Source of the DNA: Vicinamibacterales bacterium
GTDB lineage: Bacteria; Acidobacteriota; Vicinamibacteria; Vicinamibacterales; UBA2999
Assembly: GCA_030680175.1 (NCBI GenBank)
Contig: JAUXWO010000124.1
Location: 1-48,948 of the forward strand
DNA: 48,948 nt
Reading direction: 5' to 3'
Both the position numbers and the translations under genes were made by a program. The notes under the pieces are model-generated. The model did no database searches. It had not been told where the DNA came from and worked only from the letters and a program-made list of their open reading frames with translations. This document shows positions 1 through 8,148 of this stretch, in pieces; position 1 is the first letter of the stretch, and every line of letters begins with the position of its first letter.

Positions 1-1
1 G

Positions 2-109
2 TACAACGAGGAACGCCCGAAGAAGGGGCTCGGCGGGCTGACGCCCGCCGCCTACGCTCAGCAGTTGACGGCGAAGTCGAAGACGGCGAAAGTAACTGCC
101 GGACTCTAA
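2..109 (+). pseudogene. C-terminal end of an IS3-family transposase (cut by window edge)
   Basis: The frame opening at base 2 reads 35 codons to a TAA. It begins YNEERPKKGLGGLTPAAYA, which matches the conserved tail of IS3-type OrfB transposases (YNEERPH-x-LG-x-TP-x-x-YA) that follows the DDE integrase core. Only this tail is visible, so it cannot be said whether the transposase is complete to the left. It marks the left edge of an accessory region. The match to the family tail is seen directly; the IS3 assignment is from family knowledge. Confidence 0.75.
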
Positions 110-115
110 ACAGAT

Positions 116-141
116 CCGCTACTGAAAGCGGGGGGACGTCA
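116..141 (+). repeat. Possible right terminal inverted repeat of the IS3-type element
   Basis: Just after the transposase stop lies CTGAAAGCGGGGGGACGTCA, ending in CA as IS3-family right ends do, with the G-rich run common in these termini. The left end is outside the window, so the pairing cannot be checked. Confidence 0.35.
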
Positions 142-154
142 GTCCTCCGCCTTG

Positions 155-979
155 TCAGCGGGACGCGCCCATGACCTTGGTAACCCTCATGTTCATGAAC
201 TTCAGGACGAAGTTGAAGAGGCCGTTAACGGTCATCGCTGCGACCTCGGTCAATTCCGTCTTCGAATCTTCAGTTGCTCGCTCTACGGCTGCTTGCACGG
301 CTTCGCCCGCTGCCGCATCGGCAAAGTAGAACCTCAACCCCGCGAATGTGTCCCCCGCTGAAACGTACGCCCATCGGTTGAAGGCGGTCTTCTCCTGGTC
401 AATGAAAACGCGCTGGTACCCTAAGGCGAGAGGTTTCGCATCGGCGTAGTGGTACGACACATTATTTCTCACGCGAACCAGAAACTGCCTCCGGGGTTCC
501 TTGCCAGGTTCAAGGGCCAGCGCCATCAAAGCGTTCCACGCCACGACGTTCTTGTCGGTCATGGTTGCCAAGGTCTCGTGGACCTCGTCGTGTGAACTCA
601 GAAGGGTTTCGTGCGCCTTCAGGGTCTCCAGTGCCTCATGGGTGATCGAGGCGATCAGCCGTGTTGCCCAGCCCCGTCGCCCGGCTCGAGCGCCTTCGTA
701 TGGCGTCGGGCCGGCAGAGGCAGAGGCGCCGCCGTTCATCCGTTCGAGGATTGAGAATGCGTCGTTCATGTCGTTGCAGATCAACGCGAGCGCCAAGACA
801 ACGCGGTCAATGTCCGCATTCGGATTCAGTGCCTCTGGTGGGAAACCAATCGCGTCACCCAGATTCGTGAACTCGGCGCACACTGCGCCCATAGGAACGT
901 CTGCTGGAGACGGCATGACGTGAGGGATAACGTGAGGGCGCCGGGAGCGCCTCTTAAGTGAGCGGAAAGTGCTGGGCAT
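155..979 (-). CDS. Hypothetical alpha-helical protein with a HEPN-like RNNVSYH motif
   Basis: A 274-residue protein, counted from the ATG at 979, which has GGGAG five bases upstream. An ATG at 991 is possible but its spacing is poor. No family is recognised with certainty. The middle reads as amphipathic helices, and at about residues 171-177 there is RNNVSYH followed by Y, an R-x5-H arrangement like the catalytic motif of HEPN RNases and of some abortive-infection proteins. No signal peptide or membrane segment is seen. The PIN-nuclease gene lies 194 bp upstream on the same strand, so the two may be transcribed together as an RNase-type defence or toxin unit. That role is inference; the motif alone is weak evidence. 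Confidence 0.6.
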   Translation of the reverse strand: MPSTFRSLKRRSRRPHVIPHVMPSPADVPMGAVCAEFTNLGDAIGFPPEALNPNADIDRVVLALALICNDMNDAFSILERMNGGASASAGPTPYEGARAGRRGWATRLIASITHEALETLKAHETLLSSHDEVHETLATMTDKNVVAWNALMALALEPGKEPRRQFLVRVRNNVSYHYADAKPLALGYQRVFIDQEKTAFNRWAYVSAGDTFAGLRFYFADAAAGEAVQAAVERATEDSKTELTEVAAMTVNGLFNFVLKFMNMRVTKVMGASR

Positions 980-1173
980 AGCGGCTCCCATGGCCTCTGG
1001 TCAGAGCGAACCGTGACATGGACGCGCCACGGCGCCCGAGTGTCGGACGAAACTACTACGCGTTGAAACTCGATGCTCAAATCGAAGGGCCCCCGATTCG
1101 CTCCGGGGCTCCTTCCCAATTTCTAGGTTGCTCTCCGCTGGACGCCGAGCACTTGCCGCCCCGGGAGCCGAAG

Positions 1174-2526
1174 CTAGGGGTCGTCGTCGTCAACCGACTC
1201 GTTGGGGAGCGGCGGCCCAACCGGTGCTTCAACCGCGATCTCGACGTGGAGAGAACCCGGCTTCGGCTTGCGAATGTTCGCTGCGAACAAGATGACGTCA
1301 ATCGTGAATGACACGACAGCAGCCTCAGACTCGAATTGGAAGTAGACGACTGGCAGTTCGCAGGGCACATGATGCTTCGCGCGCTTGACCGTGTACCGCA
1401 CTTGCTGGACGCCTCCGCCCTCCGAGATGTGTGGCCCGTCCTCATTCGCCCCGGGATGAATCATGTCCAAGTGATCCAAGTGAGGGCGGTACGGCATCGG
1501 CAGATACAGATCCGTGTCGAACCGACTCCGCGGTCTTGGGACCTTCGGCACATTCGGCAATTTCGCCAGCTCTCGGAGCCACTCGCCGGCAGCCTTAGTA
1601 GAGAGTTGGATTTCCACATCGTCCGCCGGGGCAGCGCCTGTGTTTTCTAGCGTGAGAGCGAATTGCAGATTGCGACGCCGGCTGTTGATGGCAGCTGGCC
1701 ACAGCCTGAGGAACATCTCGTACTGACCGCGGTAGCCGTCGATTGTGGCGTTGTACTTCGCGGCATCCGCCGCCGACACGAACCCAGGCAAGCCCGCAAG
1801 ACCCTCTAATGAAACCACCTGCCCGAGCGACCCCTGGATCGCCTGTGGCATCGGCGTGATGTGTTGGTGTCTTGAACGCCACGTATCTAGGAGGCGCTGC
1901 AGCGTCGCTTCGTCAAAATCTTTGACTGGTCGGATACGGAATCGCTCGTGGGTGCTTCCGCCACCAAACGTGATCGTCAGGTCCGGTGCGGCGGTTTTTA
2001 GTTCATTCAGTTCACGCCGCACCCTGTCCAACTCCCGTTCGACGTCGTCCGGCTCTGGCGGCAGTTCAAGCGTGTCGGCCGGTGCAACGATTTCACAACG
2101 TCTAGAGCGCGCCTTTACGCTGAGACCGATGTCCGGGGACAGGATCAAGACACGATCCGCGCTATGGACGCTACGAAACTCGACGAAGGACGCCAGCAGC
2201 CGATCGTCGCTGGTGCGCGGATCGAGCCGGTGTTGAGCGAAGAGCGAGTCCACAGGTTCGGCATCGAGCGCGATCGCGTGGACGCCCGCTCTCACCTTGA
2301 CGGGCGACGTGGAAAGCGCAAGGCCGTTAACCTTCTTCAGGACTGACTTCGCGCGCGCTCGCTCTCGTCGTGAGCCGGACCAACCGTGTCGGTCGAGCTC
2401 TGAGAAGACAACGGGCGCGAACACGAGCGTCACTTCCGTGACGCCAAGTTGCGCAGGCCAGTCGGGTTCATCGAAGAATTGGTAGTGCAAGAGGACATTA
2501 GTGTCGATAAAGACAAATGTGTGCAC
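1174..2526 (-). CDS. PIN-domain ribonuclease-like protein with long C-terminal extension
   Basis: A 450-residue protein starting at GTG 2526, with GGAGG eight bases upstream. The first 150 residues form a PIN domain: D8 in FIDTN, E43 in FSELD, D107/D108 in TSDDRL and D132 in SPDIG are the expected acidic metal ligands. PIN domains are Mg2+/Mn2+-dependent RNases of toxins and RNA-processing enzymes. A charged helix near residues 158-180 leads into about 250 further residues of beta-rich sequence that I do not recognise. This is far longer than a VapC toxin (about 130 residues) and no antitoxin-sized gene is next to it, so a classical VapBC pair is unlikely. It is closer to the long PIN proteins of defence islands. 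The catalytic residues look intact. Confidence 0.8.
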   Translation of the reverse strand: MHTFVFIDTNVLLHYQFFDEPDWPAQLGVTEVTLVFAPVVFSELDRHGWSGSRRERARAKSVLKKVNGLALSTSPVKVRAGVHAIALDAEPVDSLFAQHRLDPRTSDDRLLASFVEFRSVHSADRVLILSPDIGLSVKARSRRCEIVAPADTLELPPEPDDVERELDRVRRELNELKTAAPDLTITFGGGSTHERFRIRPVKDFDEATLQRLLDTWRSRHQHITPMPQAIQGSLGQVVSLEGLAGLPGFVSAADAAKYNATIDGYRGQYEMFLRLWPAAINSRRRNLQFALTLENTGAAPADDVEIQLSTKAAGEWLRELAKLPNVPKVPRPRSRFDTDLYLPMPYRPHLDHLDMIHPGANEDGPHISEGGGVQQVRYTVKRAKHHVPCELPVVYFQFESEAAVVSFTIDVILFAANIRKPKPGSLHVEIAVEAPVGPPLPNESVDDDDP

Positions 2527-2790
2527 GCTGGTGTCCTCCGAAACTCTCCGCCTTCTAGTTGAAGGCCCTGGCCTGCTTCTTCACTCAGACAGTTGTGCCC
2601 ACCAGAACAAGTAACGGTCGAACGCCGCTTCTCAGGCCGTGCGCCACTAGTCGTTGGCGAAGGCGCTGCAGCCCCGCGCCCAGGACCAGCGCCCGATAAC
2701 CATCGGACATTGCCCGGGGAACGAAGTACCCGCGCAAGAGCTCCCTGCTCACGCTGATGCCGGCAAACGGAGGTTTCGCGACCAACACCC

Positions 2791-4215
2791 TCACCTGAGC
2801 CTTGGGCTGTACCGGAGGGACACGTTCAGCCTGGCCGCCGGTACGCGAAACTCGCGGTAGTACCAGTCGCTCTCCTGGGCCCACTCGTACGACAGGATGA
2901 AGTCCTCCGCAAGCTCGACTCTGAGGGCTCGCTCGTAGCCCGTCACGCGTCGAGGCCGGCAGGTCAGCTCGACGCCTGGCGTCGTCTTCTCGGAGCCGTA
3001 GTCGTGAAGCCCAGGTTCTCGGAAGCCATCCCGCTCGATGCTATCCCAGTCGTAGCCGTAGTAGTAGAGCGTCAGTGTCCTCCCGGCCCGGGCTCGGAGA
3101 TGGCGTAGAGGATCGGACGCTTCGACGTAGTCTCTCGCCCAGTCGAGCCACTCGGATAGCTCGCTGCCAGGCTCTACGTCGCCGGCTTTTGTTCTCAAGG
3201 CGCCGACGAGTTCCCGGACCTGCCGGTGGCGATTCCAGAGGGACGCCAGCCGTTCGAGCCGGTCCATGCGAGCCTGTTCCTCCCGCCACCGAAGCTCAAC
3301 CTCCGCGAGCCTTCGGGCTTCGTCCTGCCGCAGGCGCTCCTGCTCCTGGCGCCCACGCGCACTCCGTTCGGCGTCTGCGCGCTGGCGCTTCACACCGAGG
3401 GCTGCCCGGATGACGGCCACGAGAAATCGGTTCAGGAGATGTTCGAGTGGCCGCGACGGCGTCTCGGTCCAGCGTTGGCGGACGTGCCGCACGTTGAGGA
3501 TTGTCAGTGAGAGGGTGCCCGAGGGGACGTAGTCGTGCTTGGGCACCTGCCAGCCCTGACCGCGGTCGATGAGCTTCTGCTCGCTGAAGGTCACGGGGTG
3601 TTCAACCATCTTGATGCCCTCCAGGATACCGAAGGCAATCGGCTCTTCGAGGACGGTGACTTGAGAGCCCTCCTCGCCAGGTGACAGCGCCAGCCCTCGC
3701 GCCTGCAACGCTGTCAAGAGCGCCTGCATTACGCGAAGGGCCCGCTCGTGCTGCGCCCGGGAGGTGTGAACGTGCAGGCCCCCGGGCGGTACGCTGCACA
3801 GCCCCTTCGCGTCACATTTGGCCCTCGAGAGCAGGCGTTGGGTCTTCACGACGAGAGGGTCATTCAACGGGAGATCGTCAGGGACGACGATCGCGTTCTC
3901 CGGCGTTTGCTCGGCCTCAATCAGCGGGTGAACCTTGGGCTCGCCATCAGGCTCTTCCGACGTGTCGCTCAGTAGTCCGGCAAACTCGATCTTCACGGAC
4001 TTGGGGCCTTGGTCCGGCGGCAGGGGTGGAATGGGAACCGATTGGCCGGCGGCCTTGCGAGCCCAGTAGCCACGAGGCGGGACGGGGATCTCGTGGCGGG
4101 CGCAAAGCTTGCCAAGACCGCGTCCCGACAGGCCGAGTTCACGCGCGAGGGTCTCGATGGGCGTCGCCCATGCGCGCTCGTAGAGCTGCTGCCGTGTGAG
4201 TTGGATTCGAGCCAT
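2791..4215 (-). CDS. Conserved HTH / coiled-coil protein of accessory regions
   Basis: A 474-residue protein from ATG 4215. A GTG at 4245 would add ten residues, but the conserved N-terminus MARIQLTRQQLYERAW starts at 4215. Residues 6-43 look like a helix-turn-helix, followed by PVPPRGYWARKAAG at 45-58, a signature I recall from uncharacterised proteins of integrative elements and defence loci. Residues 100-270 are of unknown fold. Residues 276-335 are a strongly charged coiled coil (repeated RQRAD/EQERLRQ/REEQARM), and the last 130 residues are aromatic-rich. It may bind DNA and oligomerise through the coil, but no function is assigned. It lies 264 bp upstream of the PIN gene on the same strand. 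Confidence 0.7.
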   Translation of the reverse strand: MARIQLTRQQLYERAWATPIETLARELGLSGRGLGKLCARHEIPVPPRGYWARKAAGQSVPIPPLPPDQGPKSVKIEFAGLLSDTSEEPDGEPKVHPLIEAEQTPENAIVVPDDLPLNDPLVVKTQRLLSRAKCDAKGLCSVPPGGLHVHTSRAQHERALRVMQALLTALQARGLALSPGEEGSQVTVLEEPIAFGILEGIKMVEHPVTFSEQKLIDRGQGWQVPKHDYVPSGTLSLTILNVRHVRQRWTETPSRPLEHLLNRFLVAVIRAALGVKRQRADAERSARGRQEQERLRQDEARRLAEVELRWREEQARMDRLERLASLWNRHRQVRELVGALRTKAGDVEPGSELSEWLDWARDYVEASDPLRHLRARAGRTLTLYYYGYDWDSIERDGFREPGLHDYGSEKTTPGVELTCRPRRVTGYERALRVELAEDFILSYEWAQESDWYYREFRVPAARLNVSLRYSPRLR

Positions 4216-4304
4216 GCGGGAGGCTATACCACCCGTCACGCGCACCGGTCTAGGTCCAGACGGTTGCTATGTCGCGGGGGTGCCTTCGGTGCGGGCTCAA
4301 TCTC

Positions 4305-4854
4305 CTAGCAGGTCCGGTGGCCGCGGCACGAGAAGGTTGACCTGATACTGCCGGGCATCGACCGTCGCGGCTCCACTCGATGGTCCCGCTCTACCGGCGT
4401 CCAGCTACCGGCGTCCAGGGCCCGGGCCCTCAGCAGGAACTCGGCCGATCGAGTCGAACCTTTGATCGCCCGGGCGGTGTGGCGGGCGATCACCAGTTCC
4501 CAGACGACGTCGCTCTCGGACTTCAGCTCCTGCTCGAGCCACGCGGCCGAAACAGATGTCCCGCCGCCACTCCCAGAGTGTAGTTCTGGACATCCTGAGC
4601 CGTGGACAGATCGCCCGGTCGCTCACAGGCCGCCCCTCGTCCAGCGCCTCACGGAGGGCGTCCAAGTACCGCACCTGGGCTACGGTCGGAACAAAGTGCT
4701 CGGTGCGGGCCGTCGTCGTGCGACCCTTCGGTATGTCGTCAGAGTATGGGACAGGTGGTTTCGGATGGTTTCGCCTCCGCGGCCTGCCGTTGGCCACAGA
4801 GCCCTCCCCAGCCGCCTTTGAGCGCCCGAAACCGTCAAGGGGGCCTCTGGCCAT
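4305..4854 (-). pseudogene. Broken copy of terminase-small-subunit-like HTH gene
   Basis: This is a diverged duplicate of the gene at 5864-6409. From ATG 4854 the reading frame matches that gene (HPKPPVPYSDD, FVPTVAQVRYL, VSDRAICPRLRMSR-T-TLWEWR). It then loses frame near 4541-4560, where one extra base is present relative to the intact copy. The following part (VIARHTARAIKGSTRSAEFLL) continues in another frame. A perfect 14-bp tandem duplication at 4391-4418 (CTACCGGCGTCCAG twice) shifts the frame again. The two insertions add up to 15 bases, so the last codons are back in the original frame. No intact product is expected. The homology extends outside the coding part on both sides, so the whole segment was duplicated. 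Confidence 0.8.
4391..4418. repeat. 14-bp perfect tandem duplication causing a frameshift
   Basis: CTACCGGCGTCCAG occurs twice without a gap. The intact paralogue has a single, diverged copy at this point, so this is a recent slippage-type insertion inside the pseudogene. Confidence 0.85.
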
Positions 4855-4954
4855 CACGTGATATGTTGCGGCCGTGGCGGTCGCCCCGGAACCGGCGCAA
4901 CCCGTCGCTCTCTCGTTATGCCGACTCACAATGCTCTTCGGATGCGAGGACTGT

Positions 4955-5602
4955 ATGCACCGTACTAGACCGCTTTTCGCGCTACTCCTTCTGCTCGCAT
5001 CTGCCGCGCCGGCACGAGCGCAGGGATTCATGGATCATGTCGCGCTTGACGTCGCCGCTGGCGGCGGTTTCGTGGGCCTTGCCCGCAACCACCCGCAAAC
5101 ACAGCCGCACTTTGACTGCCCCCCCCAATCTTCAGGCGACGGCCCCCCAGTCTGCACTCCGGTTCCGACGAAGGTAGTCGTACACTCAGGTTTCTCGCGT
5201 GGGTGGCAACCAGCTCTGGCGACCGGCTTGGTGTTTAGGTACGTATTCTCGCCCAAGCAAGACGAGAGCGATAACTCCAAGGTCGATGGAATCGGGGTAG
5301 GCGTGGGCGGGCACTTTGTCTTCGTGCCGCATGAGGGGTCAACGACAGCAGCACCCGCAGTCACGATTCATGTCGGCAACCGTAACCAGCAGATATTCTT
5401 TGGTTGGGCGTTTGTCGGAGTGCCTACCGTAGACATCCCAGGCGGCGGTCCGAGCGCCATCGTTCCGTCAGACTTTCCGCTTGATTCCTTGAGGCGCGGC
5501 AATGGTTCGCGAGCGCCGACGTTTTTCGCAGGCATAGTCATTGGGGGCGCTTCGGTGACCCAGCCGAAGACACCTCGATCGGAGGGCGCCACCAAACCGT
5601 AA
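4955..5602 (+). CDS. Putative secreted/outer-membrane protein of unknown function
   Basis: A 215-residue protein from ATG 4955. The earlier in-frame start at 4874 is less likely because the signal peptide begins here: MHRTRP, then a leucine-rich core, then APARAQG with a probable cleavage after the AQ region. The mature part alternates short hydrophobic, glycine-rich stretches (LDVAAGGGFVGLA, GIGVGVGGHFVFVP, TFFAGIVIGGA) with polar loops, as in small outer-membrane beta-barrels. No family is recognised. It sits between the two copies of the HTH gene, in the opposite orientation to them, and so was probably caught in the duplication or inserted afterwards. Confidence 0.6.
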   Translation: MHRTRPLFALLLLLASAAPARAQGFMDHVALDVAAGGGFVGLARNHPQTQPHFDCPPQSSGDGPPVCTPVPTKVVVHSGFSRGWQPALATGLVFRYVFSPKQDESDNSKVDGIGVGVGGHFVFVPHEGSTTAAPAVTIHVGNRNQQIFFGWAFVGVPTVDIPGGGPSAIVPSDFPLDSLRRGNGSRAPTFFAGIVIGGASVTQPKTPRSEGATKP

Positions 5603-5625
5603 GCGTCCTCGTTACGCGGCTCGCC

Positions 5626-5805
5626 CCCGTGGTGATCCTCACGACGTCGCGCGAAGAGCGCGACCGGTTGCAGGGCTACGCGAACGACACGAATTCGTAC
5701 GTGCAGAAGCCCGTCGACTTCGGGCAGTTCATGGAGGCTGTCCGGCAGGTGGGGCTGTACTGGCTCGTACTGAACGGGCCGGCGCCGGACGCGCACGTGT
5801 ACTAG
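5626..5805 (+). pseudogene. C-terminal fragment of a response-regulator receiver domain
   Basis: The last 59 codons of a receiver-domain protein of the stand-alone (Rcp1-like) type: PVVILTTSREERD (beta-4 with its conserved T), NSYVQKPVDFGQF (the KP dipeptide of the receiver fold) and VGLYWLVLN at the C-terminus. The phosphoacceptor Asp and the N-terminal half are absent; upstream the frame runs into the end of the preceding gene with no start. It is a relic left by a deletion or insertion, ending just before the second copy of the duplicated HTH segment. Confidence 0.8.
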
Positions 5806-5863
5806 ATCCTGTGGGTCGTCGTGTTGGCGGCTGCCTTGCCGCAGCGGTGCTCTCCGTGCGGAC

Positions 5864-6409
5864 TCACTCACCCGCCAGGTTCGGTGGCCGCGGCACGAGT
5901 AGATTGACCTGATACTGGCGGGCATCGACCGTCGCTGTTTCACTCGACGGCCCCGCTCTGCCAGCAGCCAGGGCGCGAGCTCTCAGGAGGAACTCCGCCG
6001 ATCGCGTAGAACCCTTGATCGCCAATGCGGTGTGGCGCGCGATCACCAGATCCCGTGCGAAGTCGCTCTCGGCCTTCAACTCCTGTCCGAGCCACAATGC
6101 GAAGCGGGGGTCCTGCCGCCAGTCCCAGAGCGTGGCTCTCGACATCCTGAGCCGCGGACAGATCGCCCGGTCGCTCACGCGCCGCCCCTCCTCCAGCGCA
6201 TCGCGGAGGGCCTGCAGGTACCGGACCTGGGCCACGGTCGGGACGAACGGGGCCGTGCCGGCTGTCGCCACGGTGCATCCCCCCAGCATGTCGTCAGAAT
6301 CAGGCACGGGTGGTTTCGGATGGTTTCGCCGCCGCGGCCTCTTGGTGCCCACAGAGCCCTCTCCAGCCGCCCTGGAGCGTCGCGAACCGCCAAGGGGCCT
6401 CTTGGCCAT
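5864..6409 (-). CDS. Terminase small-subunit-like / phBC6A51-type helix-turn-helix protein
   Basis: A 181-residue protein, ATG 6409 (a GTG at 6412 is the alternative). After a basic N-terminal region (KRPRRRNHPKPP) comes FVPTVAQVRYLQALRDAL, then an HTH-type segment (VSDRAICPRLRMSRATLWDWR), then DPRFALWLGQELKAESDF and a C-terminal helix IKGSTRSAEFLLRARAL. This order (target-sequence helix, HTH, W-x-x-DPxF-x-x-WL) is that of small phage-derived HTH proteins often annotated as terminase small subunits. No large terminase is nearby, so it is probably a domesticated or remnant phage/island gene. A frameshifted paralogue lies 1.6 kb to the left. Family assignment is from pattern memory only. Confidence 0.65.
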   Translation of the reverse strand: MAKRPLGGSRRSRAAGEGSVGTKRPRRRNHPKPPVPDSDDMLGGCTVATAGTAPFVPTVAQVRYLQALRDALEEGRRVSDRAICPRLRMSRATLWDWRQDPRFALWLGQELKAESDFARDLVIARHTALAIKGSTRSAEFLLRARALAAGRAGPSSETATVDARQYQVNLLVPRPPNLAGE

Positions 6410-6711
6410 CACGTGGTATTCTTCGGCCTCAGAGGGTCGCCTCGGGAGCGTGACGGCTTGGTGCGAACCCCTCGAATCGGAGCGTCCAACACTCGTCGAA
6501 TCCCGTCGGGGACGCCATCCCTTTCCTGCCCGTATTCACGGGCGATGCTCTGAGACTTCCTCAGCAGAACCGCAATTCACGAGCCCCAGACCTCTCTGAT
6601 CCTCGCGTGCACACCAATCCCCAGGCCCGTTGACCCGGAACTCCCGTTTTCGGCTACCATCCACGGTACCTCTCCCGGGGTTCACCTCCGTTACCAGAAG
6701 GAGCAGCGCAC
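6410..6711. other. Intergenic region upstream of the subtilase
   Basis: No gene is seen. The first ~10 bases belong to the duplicated HTH segment; the rest has no repeat or RNA gene that I can recognise. It ends with the promoter-like site and ribosome binding site of the subtilase gene. Confidence 0.6.
6631..6661 (+). promoter_or_regulatory. Possible sigma-70 promoter of the subtilase gene
   Basis: TTGACC at 6631-6636 and TACCAT at 6656-6661 are separated by 19 bases, slightly longer than the ideal 17. AAGGAG lies a few bases upstream of the ATG at 6712. This is a consensus match only. Confidence 0.35.
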
Positions 6712-7941
6712 ATGCACACGCTCGCGCGACTTGCCCTGGTGGTCGCCGTGCTCGTGGGCGCGTCCGTCGCGTTCACCTCCGCACAGCAGCGCACGGCCAC
6801 GTTCCCAGTCATCGTCGTCTTCGACGACTTCGCACCGTTTCAGGACTACGTCGGCCAGTTCGTCCCCGATGGACGCATGGCCGAGAACCCGGCCGCCTGG
6901 GCCTACCAGGATCGAGCGGTGGTGGGTGCCGTGCAGGCGCTCGAGCGCGCCCACGGCTTTCGTGCGACGCATGCCTACAGCGCGGCCCTGCGCGGCTTTG
7001 CCGCTCACCTGACCGCACGCCAGATCGCGGCGCTCGAAGGCGACCCGCTCGTCCGGTTCATCGAGCCCGACGGCGCGATGCACATCGTGCAGCGGCCGCC
7101 CGGCAAGGGCGGGGGCGGGGGCGGCAGCGAGTCGCAGACCGTGCCCTGGGGCATCACGCGCATCGGCGCAGCCGGGAAGCCATCGGTCACCACCGTCCAC
7201 GCCTACATCATCGACACCGGCATTGATGCCGGCCACCGCGACCTGTCGGTCGTCCAGCACGTCAACTTCGCGGGTGGCCCCAACAAGGACTGCAACGGCC
7301 ACGGGACCCACGTCGCGGGCACGGTGGCGGCCATCGACAACACCGTCGACGTGGTCGGCGTGGCGGCAGGCGCGCGGCTCGTCGGCGTCAAGGTGCTCGG
7401 CTGTGGTGGGAGCGGAACAACGTCCGGCGTGATCCAGGGCGTGGACTGGGTGACGGCCAATGCCGTGAAGCCAGCGGTGGCCAACTTGAGCCTCGGCGGC
7501 GGCGCCAGCAACGCGCTCGACACAGCCGTGAAGAACTCGGCCGACAGCGGCGTCTTCTACGCCGTCGCGGCGGGTAACAGCGGCGCCGACGCGTGCACGG
7601 CGTCCCCCGCGCGCGCGGGCACACACCACGGCGTCATGACGACCGCGGCCACCGATCAGCACGATCTGGAAGCGTCGTGGAGCAACTACGGATCGTGCGT
7701 GGACGTCTGGGCTCCCGGCGTTGCCATCCTCTCCACCGCGAGCGGCGGCGGCACCACCACGCTGAGCGGCACGTCGATGGCCTCGCCCCATGTCGCGGGC
7801 ACAGGGGTCCGCTCCCTGGCGCTCGCCCCCGGCGCCAGCGCCGCACAGACCGAACACGATCTGAAGATCAGTGCCGAGATCACCGGCACGACGAGCAAGG
7901 ACGGCCGGGCGATCGAGCTCATCAACGCACGACCGTTCTGA
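6712..7941 (+). CDS. Secreted subtilisin-like serine protease (S8 family)
   Basis: A 409-residue endopeptidase with a signal peptide (1-24, ending FTSAQ), an inhibitor-I9-type propeptide (about 30-125, ending FIEPDGAMH), a short glycine linker and a subtilase catalytic domain. The triad is complete: D168 in IIDTGID, H197 in NGHGTHVAG and S355 in GTSMASPHVAG, with N289 of AAGNSG as oxyanion residue. This is a proteinase-K-like layout, and cysteines at 194, 231, 295 and 329 could form disulfides. It should act outside the cytoplasm on proteins as nutrients. A good AAGGAG precedes the start. A hairpin and a 9-bp repeat array follow the stop codon. The gene is apparently monocistronic. Confidence 0.95.
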   Translation: MHTLARLALVVAVLVGASVAFTSAQQRTATFPVIVVFDDFAPFQDYVGQFVPDGRMAENPAAWAYQDRAVVGAVQALERAHGFRATHAYSAALRGFAAHLTARQIAALEGDPLVRFIEPDGAMHIVQRPPGKGGGGGGSESQTVPWGITRIGAAGKPSVTTVHAYIIDTGIDAGHRDLSVVQHVNFAGGPNKDCNGHGTHVAGTVAAIDNTVDVVGVAAGARLVGVKVLGCGGSGTTSGVIQGVDWVTANAVKPAVANLSLGGGASNALDTAVKNSADSGVFYAVAAGNSGADACTASPARAGTHHGVMTTAATDQHDLEASWSNYGSCVDVWAPGVAILSTASGGGTTTLSGTSMASPHVAGTGVRSLALAPGASAAQTEHDLKISAEITGTTSKDGRAIELINARPF

Positions 7942-7958
7942 CCCACGCCATGACCGGG

Positions 7959-7985
7959 TCCGACGGGTCCAACAGACCCGCCGGA
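7959..7985 (+). terminator. Hairpin after the subtilase gene
   Basis: TCCGACGGGTC and GACCCGCCGGA form an 11-bp stem with one G-T pair around a five-base loop. No U-run follows; instead the right arm runs into the 9-bp array, so termination would be Rho-type or weak. Confidence 0.45.
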
Positions 7986-8030
7986 CCCGCCGGACCCGCC
8001 GGACCTGCCGGACCCGTCGGACCCGTCGAA
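7976..8030. repeat. Tandem array of a 9-bp unit (ACCCGCCGG)
   Basis: About six imperfect copies of ACCCGCCGG / ACCCGTCGG with a strict 9-base period. Read in the plus frame they spell GPAGPAGPAGP-like collagen triplets, and in the minus frame GGS repeats, but neither lies in a credible gene. The period-9 sequence may be extragenic slippage or a relic of a collagen-like coding repeat. Confidence 0.75.
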
Positions 8031-8148
8031 CCTGCCCCCCCAGACAACCAACAGCGGTCGACCGCCAGGCGGTCCTGCTATCGCCCCGAAGACCACCGCC
8101 GGCCGTTCGCGCGTCTGGCCCCAGTCGTGATTCAATCGGGGGACCCGC

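Noticed and set aside
1174-2526. VapC toxin of a VapBC pair
   Set aside because: The protein is three times the normal length and no antitoxin-sized gene adjoins it.
2585-2790. Possible continuation of the HTH protein in another frame
   Set aside because: The frame after the stop at 2791 has no recognisable similarity; the 264-bp gap is treated as non-coding.
6450-6520. GATTCGAC-type sequence on the minus strand resembling a tmRNA 5' end
   Set aside because: No matching 3' partner, no tag reading frame, and the surrounding sequence does not fold as expected.
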